Positions 55,484 through 61,796 of a DNA stretch of 64,000 nt are shown here, piece after piece. The notes under the pieces were generated by a model. It ran no database searches, was not told the origin of the DNA, and saw only the letters and a program-made list of their open reading frames with translations. Numbering within the stretch: the stretch's first letter is position 1; each line of letters begins with the position of its first letter. Origin of the DNA: Bacillus sp. FJAT-29937 (GTDB taxonomy: Bacteria; Bacillota; Bacilli; Bacillales; Cytobacillaceae); NCBI RefSeq assembly GCF_001509555.1, contig NZ_LMAS01000013.1:1-64000 (forward strand), in the 5' to 3' direction. Position numbers and translations under genes: made by a program.

Positions 55484-56155
55484 ATGGAATACAAAAGAAT
55501 AACAAGCATTGAAGATCCATTGTTTGTCAAAATGCATGATTTAATGAAAGAGGTATTTCCACCTGAAGAGGTGCTGGAATTTGAATTGTGGAAAGAGCCA
55601 TTAGAAGATCCAGGAATCAGGGTATTTGTCGCTGTTCATCAAGATGATGTTGTAGGTGCGACGGAATATCGCTACTATGCAGACTGGAATATTGCTATGA
55701 CTGATTTTACAATTATTGGCCGTCCTGGGCTTAGCCTTGGCCGTTTCTTAGCACAAAACCGGGAAAAGGACTTAAATGAATTAGCTCAAGCCAATGGCAA
55801 ACAATTATTTGGCATGTTCGCAGAAATCTATGATCCTTACCAGCTTGATGATCATGAATTTGGCGGAGTAAAGCCAATGAATCCATTTGTTCGCCGTGAA
55901 GTCTTGTCCCATCTAGGCTATAAGCGTTTAGATTTATCTTATATTCATCCGTCATGGAAAAATGATGGGGAAGCAGTAAAAGGACTTGATTTCTGCTTTA
56001 TGCCGACAGATGACAATGTTTCCGAAATACCAGCACAATTAGTATCAGATTTCTTAACAACCTATTATTCCGTGCTTTCGAACAAGCCTCAGGAATGGGT
56101 GCAAATGATTGAAGAAATCAAAAACAAATCTCAAATAAAATTATTACCATTGTAA
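55484..56155 (+). CDS. GNAT-like protein, third gene of the nitrilase operon
   Basis: A 223-residue protein with GNAT-like layout (MKEVFPPEE, VGATEYRYYA, GRFLAQNREKDLNELA, YDPYQLDD). The usual acetyl-CoA loop R-x-x-G-x-G/A is not clear, so activity is uncertain. GAAAGGAG precedes the ATG and the gap to the preceding gene is 14 bases. Confidence 0.72.
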   Translation: MEYKRITSIEDPLFVKMHDLMKEVFPPEEVLEFELWKEPLEDPGIRVFVAVHQDDVVGATEYRYYADWNIAMTDFTIIGRPGLSLGRFLAQNREKDLNELAQANGKQLFGMFAEIYDPYQLDDHEFGGVKPMNPFVRREVLSHLGYKRLDLSYIHPSWKNDGEAVKGLDFCFMPTDDNVSEIPAQLVSDFLTTYYSVLSNKPQEWVQMIEEIKNKSQIKLLPL

Positions 56156-56159
56156 TTGA

Positions 56160-56207
56160 AAAAAAGCTTTCCTAAAGGGGACTAGCCTTATTAGGAAAGC
56201 TTTTTTT
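56160..56207. terminator. Bidirectional terminator
   Basis: A 16-bp perfect stem (56160-56175 with 56191-56206) flanked by A and T runs lies between convergent genes. Confidence 0.88.
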
Positions 56208-56209
56208 AC

Positions 56210-56551
56210 TTATATATTTTGTGCATAACGCTCATCGGGTATTTTATTTAACATGACATAAAGGCTTACATTTTCATTTCCGCTGTTTGTAAAAGCAAAT
56301 TCTTCTTCTCCATCTGCACGGATGACATCTTTCTCTGCAACCTCGATTGGTTCTCCATTAATGACGAGTGTTCCGTTGCCTTGAAGGACCATTAAATACA
56401 CATTTGTTCCAGGATGTTTATGTGCAGGAAGCTTCTGACCAGGCATGAAATTTAAGACGAATACTGTGCTTTCGCCCTCGCGAAAAATAATCCTTTTTGT
56501 AAACCTTTCTTCGCTAAATTCAATTGCATCTGTAATTGATTTCTTTTCCAT
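56210..56551 (-). CDS. Single-domain cupin protein
   Basis: A 113-residue cupin. Motif 1 reads PGQKLPAHKHPGTNVYLMVLQGNGTLVING with metal-binding H-x-H, and the second motif has FAFTNSGNENVSLYV. Function unknown; perhaps a sensor or small-molecule binding protein. GGAGGT fixes the start at 56551. Confidence 0.87.
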   Translation of the reverse strand: MEKKSITDAIEFSEERFTKRIIFREGESTVFVLNFMPGQKLPAHKHPGTNVYLMVLQGNGTLVINGEPIEVAEKDVIRADGEEEFAFTNSGNENVSLYVMLNKIPDERYAQNI

Positions 56552-56744
56552 TAATATGACCTCCAACTATTGAAGTATCTCTTACACTTTAATCATAACC
56601 AATTTTAGAAAAGAAGTATTGATATAAATCACATCATTCATATTTGTTGCTTCCAATTAGTTTCCAAAAATAGATAATTATAAAGAACAGGAATTAAGCA
56701 ATAATACGTATTGTAAGTTATTTTCAAAGAAAAGAGGGAACAGA

Positions 56745-56948
56745 ATGACAGTTGGTACACAGGTTAAACAAGCAATTGCAGGTCTAAAAAGTGCTCAGGC
56801 AAGTTTTGAGGGTTTTGCATTAGCCACTGATAATCAGCAAGCTAAGCAATTATATCAGTCCTGTGCGCAGCAAACACAAGCAGTTATTGACTCTGTACAA
56901 CCGCGTTTACAGCAAATTATTGAAGAAGAGCCGCAATATAATCAATAG
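56745..56948 (+). CDS. DUF1657 protein, copy 1
   Basis: A 67-residue helical protein (VGTQVKQAIAGLKSAQASFEGFAL, ending EEEPQYNQ) of the DUF1657 family, found in sporulation operons with spoVA genes and YetF. AAGAGGG precedes the ATG. A terminator follows, so read-through or a second promoter would serve the next genes. Confidence 0.87.
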   Translation: MTVGTQVKQAIAGLKSAQASFEGFALATDNQQAKQLYQSCAQQTQAVIDSVQPRLQQIIEEEPQYNQ

Positions 56949-56956
56949 TTAAAACT

Positions 56957-56981
56957 GGTTGGCTTTTTAGCCAACCTTTTC
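56957..56981 (+). terminator. Intrinsic terminator between the DUF1657 genes
   Basis: GGTTGGCT at 56957-56964 pairs with AGCCAACC at 56969-56976, followed by TTTT. Confidence 0.75.
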
Positions 56982-57013
56982 ACCATTTTTTTGGCAGGGA
57001 GGGTCATAAAGCC

Positions 57014-57217
57014 ATGACCGTTATTGCAAATGTAAAACAAAGCCTTTCAACAATTAAAGGAATTGAAGCACAGCTGTCCATTTTGGCATTGAATTCTCAA
57101 GATCCAGAAGCACAAAGAACATTTCATGACATGATGAACATGATGAATGATATAAAAAAGGACCTGCAAATTCGGGTAAATGAAATGATGTTAGAAGAGC
57201 CACAATATAAGGGTTGA
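57014..57217 (+). CDS. DUF1657 protein, copy 2
   Basis: A 67-residue paralogue of the preceding DUF1657 protein (VIANVKQSLSTIKGIEAQLSILAL, ending EEPQYKG). GGAGGG precedes the ATG. The yetF-like gene follows after 19 bases, so the two are co-transcribed. Confidence 0.87.
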   Translation: MTVIANVKQSLSTIKGIEAQLSILALNSQDPEAQRTFHDMMNMMNDIKKDLQIRVNEMMLEEPQYKG

Positions 57218-57236
57218 CAAAGAATGAGGTGATTTA

Positions 57237-58097
57237 ATGTCAGAGTGGAGTCATATTATTATTCGTACTTTTATTTTTCTTTTTGTGCTATTCATCATCA
57301 CGAAGATTCTTGGAAAAAAGCATATTTCCCAAATTACCTTTTTTGAATATGTTGCAGGCATTACGATAGGTGATATTGCTGGAAATTTAATTACGGGATT
57401 AGATATTAAAATTGGGCATGGGATTTTAGGGATTGGTCTTATTGGAATCGTGACTTTCGCTGTTGGTTATATTGCGCTAAAAAGCAATTCATTTCGGGAT
57501 TTCGTTGAAGGTAAGGGAACGATTTTCATTAAAGATGGAAAAATCATGGAAGATAATTTGAAAAAGGAAAAATACTCGTCTGATGAACTTACTTATCTTC
57601 TGCGTAAAAAAGATGTATTTAATTTAGCGGATGTAGAGTTTGCCGTATTAGAGCATACGGGGGATTTAAGCGTTTTATTAAAGAAAGAAAATAGGCCGCT
57701 TACACCTAAAGATATTAACCTAATCACCCCAGATGAAAAAGTTCCACAAACGGTTATTCGTGACGGCAGCATCGTTCATGATTCGCTCGCTTCTGCTGGC
57801 AAAAACAGAAAGTGGCTTATGGACGAACTTGATAAGCTTGAAGTTACGATGGACAATGTTTTTTACGGGCAGGTTGATTCATACGGGGATTTAACTATCG
57901 ATCTCTACGATGATAAAATAAAACAGCCATCCCCACAAACAAGGCCGCTATTAATGGCGTTGCTGAAAAAATGCCAAGCAGACTTAGAATTATTTGAATT
58001 GGAAACAGACGCACCAGATGCCAAAAAAATGTATAAAAAGAACGCAAAAAAATTGAATGAGGCTATACGCATTCTGAATCCATACTTGAATAATTAA
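57237..58097 (+). CDS. YetF-like DUF421 membrane protein with DUF1657-like tail
   Basis: A 286-residue protein: three membrane helices (residues about 7-75), then the cytoplasmic DUF421 domain (GKGTIFIKDGKI, PLTPKDINL, VIRDGSIVHDSL). Residues about 232-286 align with the DUF1657 proteins encoded just upstream (pattern A-L-x3-QA-x2-E/L-F-x-L-x-T-x4-AK-x-YYK-x-A). DUF421 proteins with DUF1657 partners occur in spoVA-type operons affecting spore heat resistance and dipicolinate release. GAGGTG precedes the ATG. Confidence 0.85.
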   Translation: MSEWSHIIIRTFIFLFVLFIITKILGKKHISQITFFEYVAGITIGDIAGNLITGLDIKIGHGILGIGLIGIVTFAVGYIALKSNSFRDFVEGKGTIFIKDGKIMEDNLKKEKYSSDELTYLLRKKDVFNLADVEFAVLEHTGDLSVLLKKENRPLTPKDINLITPDEKVPQTVIRDGSIVHDSLASAGKNRKWLMDELDKLEVTMDNVFYGQVDSYGDLTIDLYDDKIKQPSPQTRPLLMALLKKCQADLELFELETDAPDAKKMYKKNAKKLNEAIRILNPYLNN

Positions 58098-58156
58098 ATA
58101 TACTAGGCACCTTTTCCACCTTTCCTCATACGTTGTATGAAAAAGGAGATCCCATT

Positions 58157-58813
58157 ATGTATCCTTATCATCAAGCTCTTAATGGTCAACACATGCAAAG
58201 AGGTGCGGTCGAATATCACTCACCATCATTTCATTCCTTGCCACAAAATTACCGGGTAAATACATGTGTCAGCAAGGCTCAAATGGATTTAAATAACCTT
58301 TGGAGAGTTCTTTGGGAAGAGCATGTTGCTTGGACAAGAATGGCAATCATTAGTATCGTATTCAAATTGCCTGATAAAGATTTTGTAATAAAGCGACTTC
58401 TTCATAATGCAACAGATATGGGGAATGTTATGAGAAAATTTTATGGCAATCGGATTGGTGATCGCTTTGCACAATTAATTAAAGAACATTTAGTTCTTGC
58501 CGCTGATTTAGTCACGGCTGCAGCTGCCGGTAATACAAATGCGGCCAATATTGCTGAAAGAAAATGGTATGCAAATGCAGATCAAATTGCGATATTTTTG
58601 AACAGCATTAATCCGAATTGGTCAGTTAAAGGTGTAAGGGAAATGATGTATGAACATTTAAGGCTTACAAAATCAGAGGCCGTGTACATGATAACAAAGG
58701 ATTTTGCATCAGATGTGGCTATATTTGACCAAATACAAAAGCAGGCTTTAGGAATGGCAGACGAATTCACATCCGGAATAATAAAACAGTTTCCAGCTGC
58801 TTTCCAATGTTAA
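58157..58813 (+). CDS. Helical Bacillus protein of unknown function
   Basis: A 218-residue mostly helical protein with a Pro/His/Tyr-rich N-terminus (MYPYHQALNGQHMQ). The body (LNNLWRVLWEEHVAWTRM, ERKWYANADQIAIFLNSINPNWS, AVYMITKDFA) follows a Bacillus family often labelled acetylglutamate kinase in databases, without any kinase motif that I can see. AAGGAGA fixes the start at 58157. Function unknown. Confidence 0.75.
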   Translation: MYPYHQALNGQHMQRGAVEYHSPSFHSLPQNYRVNTCVSKAQMDLNNLWRVLWEEHVAWTRMAIISIVFKLPDKDFVIKRLLHNATDMGNVMRKFYGNRIGDRFAQLIKEHLVLAADLVTAAAAGNTNAANIAERKWYANADQIAIFLNSINPNWSVKGVREMMYEHLRLTKSEAVYMITKDFASDVAIFDQIQKQALGMADEFTSGIIKQFPAAFQC

Positions 58814-58820
58814 AAGTTTT

Positions 58821-58855
58821 ATCCCTCTGCTAAATGAACAGGGGGATTGTTTTTG
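58821..58855 (+). terminator. Intrinsic terminator
   Basis: ATCCCTCTG pairs with CAGGGGGAT (one G-T pair), followed by TGTTTTT. Confidence 0.7.
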
Positions 58856-58861
58856 AAAAAT

Positions 58862-58890
58862 AAAAAAGCCAATCCGTTCGATTGACTTTA
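58862..58890 (-). terminator. Terminator of the fdhD-moaA operon
   Basis: On the minus strand AAGTCAATC pairs with GATTGGCTT across a 5-base loop, followed by a T run. Confidence 0.78.
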
Positions 58891-58899
58891 ATAATGGAT

Positions 58900-59916
58900 T
58901 CATCCGCCAATATGAGACATTTCCACTTTCTTTCTGCCTTTATTTTGCTGCAGGAGAATATCGCGCTCTTCGGAATAGCGATCATCACGTTTTGTCCAAA
59001 TGTCTGTAATCACCTTTTCTAATGTTGAATCATTTTCTTCAGATCGCAGGATTGTGCGCAGATCATGTCCAACACCAGAAAACAGACAAGTATAGAGCTT
59101 TCCTTCAGCTGAAAGTCGCGCTCGGTTGCATGATGAGCAGAAAGCCTCTGTAACAGATGAAATGATTCCAAATTCCTGTTCAGTTCCAGCGTACCTAAAT
59201 CTTGACGCTACTTCGCCTAAATAATTCGGCGCAATGGGCTCAATCGGCATGACACTGTTAATAGAATCAAGAATTTGCTTTTTGGAAAAAACTGATTCCA
59301 TATTCCACTGGTTCGTATTTCCGACATCCATAAACTCAATAAATCGTAAAATATGGCCTTTTTCTTTAAAAAATTTAGCCATAGGGACAACTTCATGATC
59401 ATTGACGCCTTTTTTTACAACCATATTAATTTTAATTTTTAACCCTGCTTCAGATGCCGCCTCAATCCCATTTAAAACTTCTTGTACTTTTACCCCTCTG
59501 CCATTGATTTTTCCAAATAAATGGTCATCAAGTGAATCAAGACTGATGGAAACTCGCTTTAAGCCAGCTTTTTTTAAATCCATTGCGTATTTCGGCAGCA
59601 ATACTCCGTTTGTCGTCATGGCAATATCATCAATGCCATCAATTCGAGCGATTTTCTCCACAAGATCAGGCAAAGATTTTCTCATTAATGGCTCTCCGCC
59701 AGTGAGCCTGATTTTTTTTATTTCGAAGGCTTTAGAAAAAATCCTAACTAACCGCTCGATCTCTTCAAATGCTAAAAGCTGTTCTTTTTGTAAAAAGGGG
59801 TAATCGGGCCCAAATATTTCTGCAGGCATACAATACGTACAGCGAAAATTACACTTGTCCGTTACCGAGATTCGCAAATCTCTGAGCGGCCTGTTTCTCT
59901 TATCCTGTAATATCAA
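58900..59916 (-). CDS. moaA: GTP 3',8-cyclase (molybdenum cofactor synthesis)
   Basis: A radical-SAM enzyme for the first step of molybdopterin synthesis. The N-terminal cluster is CNFRCTYC near residue 25, the C-terminal cluster uses [10 protein letters not shown] and YTCLF, and the essential GG ends the protein (SHIGG). 338 residues is full length. The start is TTG at 59916 after AAAGGTGG. It follows fdhD by 21 bases in one operon and supports the Mo enzymes in this window. Confidence 0.96.
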   Translation of the reverse strand: MILQDKRNRPLRDLRISVTDKCNFRCTYCMPAEIFGPDYPFLQKEQLLAFEEIERLVRIFSKAFEIKKIRLTGGEPLMRKSLPDLVEKIARIDGIDDIAMTTNGVLLPKYAMDLKKAGLKRVSISLDSLDDHLFGKINGRGVKVQEVLNGIEAASEAGLKIKINMVVKKGVNDHEVVPMAKFFKEKGHILRFIEFMDVGNTNQWNMESVFSKKQILDSINSVMPIEPIAPNYLGEVASRFRYAGTEQEFGIISSVTEAFCSSCNRARLSAEGKLYTCLFSGVGHDLRTILRSEENDSTLEKVITDIWTKRDDRYSEERDILLQQNKGRKKVEMSHIGG

Positions 59917-59937
59917 GAATGATCGCCACCTTTTCTA

Positions 59938-60726
59938 TTAGTCTGAAATTCTATGTGAATGAGAATATACGTTAAATGAGTTTCCTCTTATGAATCCAAC
60001 AGCGGTAATATTTAAATCCTCTGCCAATTTAATGGCAAGATTTGTAGGAGCTGATTTAGATAGAATAATTCCTACGCCAATTTTTGCAGCCTTTAATAAT
60101 ACTTCAGATGAAATTCTGCCGCTAAAGGCAATAATTTTGTCTTTAACAGATATTTTATTTTGGATGCAGTATCCGTAAATTTTATCCAATGCATTATGCC
60201 TTCCGATATCAGTTCTGCTAATTATCATATCTTCACCCGAGAAAAGGGCAGCATTATGCACTCCGCCAGTTTCTTGGAATATTAAACTGCTGTCCTGCAG
60301 CTGTCTCATGATGGATAGACATTGATCTGGCGTTACCGTAGTCTTGGAGGTAGAGGTCTTAGCCGTACGAGCATCATTGTGAAAATAAAACTGGCGGCTT
60401 TTCCCGCAGCAAGATCCAATAAATCGTTTCGAGTGAAATTCATGACTAGTTGTAACCTGAACATGTAAATCAACGTAAGCGATCCCTTTACTTTCATCAA
60501 TATTAAGGGATTTAATCTCTTCCTGTTGACGGATAAATCCTTCCGATGCCAAAAATCCTATCGTTAATTCCTCAAGATGTTCTGGTGAACAAACCATTGT
60601 TGCAAATTCTTGTCCATCTAACATGATCGTCAAAGGCTGTTCAGTCACAATCTCATCCAACTGTTCTTGTAAAATACCATTCTCGTACCTGTAAATCCAG
60701 CTGTTATTACTTATTTGACCCGCCAT
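59938..60726 (-). CDS. fdhD: Formate dehydrogenase sulfurtransferase FdhD
   Basis: A 262-residue protein that transfers sulfur to the molybdenum cofactor before insertion into formate dehydrogenase. The active cysteines are in SCCGKS near residue 110, and TGGVHNAAL and RTDIGRHNALDKI are the conserved cofactor-binding blocks. CAGGTGAAA precedes the ATG. It is divergent from the DUF2294/formate dehydrogenase genes. Confidence 0.95.
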   Translation of the reverse strand: MAGQISNNSWIYRYENGILQEQLDEIVTEQPLTIMLDGQEFATMVCSPEHLEELTIGFLASEGFIRQQEEIKSLNIDESKGIAYVDLHVQVTTSHEFHSKRFIGSCCGKSRQFYFHNDARTAKTSTSKTTVTPDQCLSIMRQLQDSSLIFQETGGVHNAALFSGEDMIISRTDIGRHNALDKIYGYCIQNKISVKDKIIAFSGRISSEVLLKAAKIGVGIILSKSAPTNLAIKLAEDLNITAVGFIRGNSFNVYSHSHRISD

Positions 60727-60828
60727 TCATTTTCACCTGCTCATCTGTACTTAATTACCAAAATAGTAGCATAAAAATATCATATAGCAATAGTAAAAAT
60801 ATCTAACATAGTGAAAAACTAAAAAAGG

Positions 60829-60857
60829 TTGAAAAAAGTAAATGATAATGTTAAAAT
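60829..60857 (+). promoter_or_regulatory. Promoter of the structured leader before DUF2294
   Basis: TTGAAA at 60829-60834 and TAAAAT at 60852-60857 are 17 bases apart. The predicted start near 60864 lies about 20 bases before the first 35-nt hairpin element. Confidence 0.65.
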
Positions 60858-60885
60858 TTAGAAAAGTTCATAAAGTTGTAACATT

Positions 60886-60920
60886 ATTGATGCGAGATAG
60901 CGAACCTGTCATCGGTTAAT
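60886..60920 (+). ncRNA. 35-nt structured RNA element, copy 1
   Basis: Outer helix ATTGAT with GTTAAT, a 4x4 internal loop (GCGA/ATCG), inner 5-bp stem GATAG with CTGTC, loop CGAAC. It shares exact geometry with the copies at 60954 and 61640. I do not recognise the family. Confidence 0.65.
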
Positions 60921-60953
60921 GATGGTTATGATATTATATGAAAGCGATTAACT

Positions 60954-60988
60954 GTTGGTGTAAAGTAGCGATCCTGCTGTTAACTAAC
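60954..60988 (+). ncRNA. 35-nt structured RNA element, copy 2
   Basis: Outer helix GTTGGT with ACTAAC, internal loop GTAA/GTTA, inner stem AGTAG with CTGCT, loop CGATC. The 3' arm of the outer helix (60983-60988) overlaps the start of the terminator stem at 60986, so the two structures exclude each other. Confidence 0.7.
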
Positions 60989-61037
60989 CGTCAATTATCC
61001 CTAATTTTTTGTTAGGGAGGATTGACGGTTTTGTATT
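60986..61037 (+). terminator. Leader terminator before DUF2294
   Basis: AACCGTCAAT at 60986-60995 pairs with ATTGACGGTT at 61021-61030, extended by CCCTAA with TTAGGG, and is followed by TTTTG. There is no coding gene just upstream, so it is an attenuator of the DUF2294 transcript. The region from 61038 to 61267 shows a possible TTGACA at 61140 but no clear -10. Confidence 0.85.
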
Positions 61038-61267
61038 TTACTGGTTTGTTTGCGGTTGTATTAATAAATTCAATCCTTGTACGATATGTTTATTAAAAAA
61101 TTGAAATTGCAGGAATGTTAAACATAAATTGAATTCAGTTTGACAATTTTGTGAATCATTGATTTACTAGTAATAATGGGATCAATCTTTCAACTTATTA
61201 AATAAGTATTCACATACAAGAATGATTCATAAACATATTATACTGGTATTAAAGGGTTGAAAATAGC

Positions 61268-61630
61268 ATGAATAAATATGAAGCGGAATTTAGCAATCTT
61301 GTCCGTTCCTTTCGAAAAAAGCATATGGGAAAAGGACCAAGTAAAGTGACGACTACCTTTTGCAAAAACTGGGCTATTTGTGAAATGGAGGGAAACCTCT
61401 CCCCAGTCGAGAAGTTTATTGTGAGTGCAGATGATGGAAAGCAAATGGTCCGCGCGGCAAGAACTGAAATGGTAAAGGATATGTATAAAAAGAACCAGCC
61501 AATTGAGATGGAGGAGTTTTTGCAATCCAAACTCATCGACCTATTTGTCGATATCGATATCGAAAGAGATTTTGGGATGTCGGTGTTTGTTTTTGATAAA
61601 AACATTGAAGAAATGTTTAAAACTAAATAG
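61268..61630 (+). CDS. DUF2294 family protein
   Basis: A 120-residue soluble protein with KYEAEFSNLVRSFRKKHMGKGPSKVTT, AICEMEGNLSPVEKFI and a C-terminal DIDIERDFGMSVFVFD, the layout of DUF2294. The family is often found beside formate dehydrogenase genes; function unknown. AAAGGGTTG precedes the ATG. It lies between two attenuated leaders that share the 35-nt RNA element. Confidence 0.88.
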   Translation: MNKYEAEFSNLVRSFRKKHMGKGPSKVTTTFCKNWAICEMEGNLSPVEKFIVSADDGKQMVRAARTEMVKDMYKKNQPIEMEEFLQSKLIDLFVDIDIERDFGMSVFVFDKNIEEMFKTK

Positions 61631-61639
61631 TCAATGGAA

Positions 61640-61674
61640 GTTGGCACTTGGTAGCGACCCTGCTAAAGACTAAC
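61640..61674 (+). ncRNA. 35-nt structured RNA element, copy 3
   Basis: Outer helix GTTGG with CTAAC (the sixth pair is a C-A mismatch), internal loop ACTT/AAAG, inner stem GGTAG with CTGCT, loop CGACC. The 3' arm overlaps the terminator stem that starts at 61672, repeating the arrangement of copy 2. Confidence 0.7.
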
Positions 61675-61714
61675 CACCAAACACAAATGGAATACATGTG
61701 TCTGGTGGTTTTTA
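61672..61714 (+). terminator. Leader terminator before the formate dehydrogenase gene
   Basis: AACCACCA at 61672-61679 pairs with TGGTGGTT at 61703-61710, extended by ACACA with TGTGT, followed by a T-rich tail. It can act as the end of DUF2294 or as an attenuator for fdhF. Confidence 0.85.
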
Positions 61715-61796
61715 TATTTTTTATGGAAAATACTGTAAATGCGTTTATGATCATTAAAATAAAAATTCAGCATAAATGAAAAAGGAGAAGAATGTC

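Noticed and set aside
60886..60988. ANTAR-type dual-hairpin antiterminator
   Set aside because: The first two elements are tandem, but the stems enclose CGANC pentaloops rather than A-x-x-G hexaloops, and the third copy has no partner hairpin.
60727..61267. Moco riboswitch ahead of the molybdenum genes
   Set aside because: The interval lacks the large conserved Moco aptamer and contains only the short 35-nt elements and a terminator.
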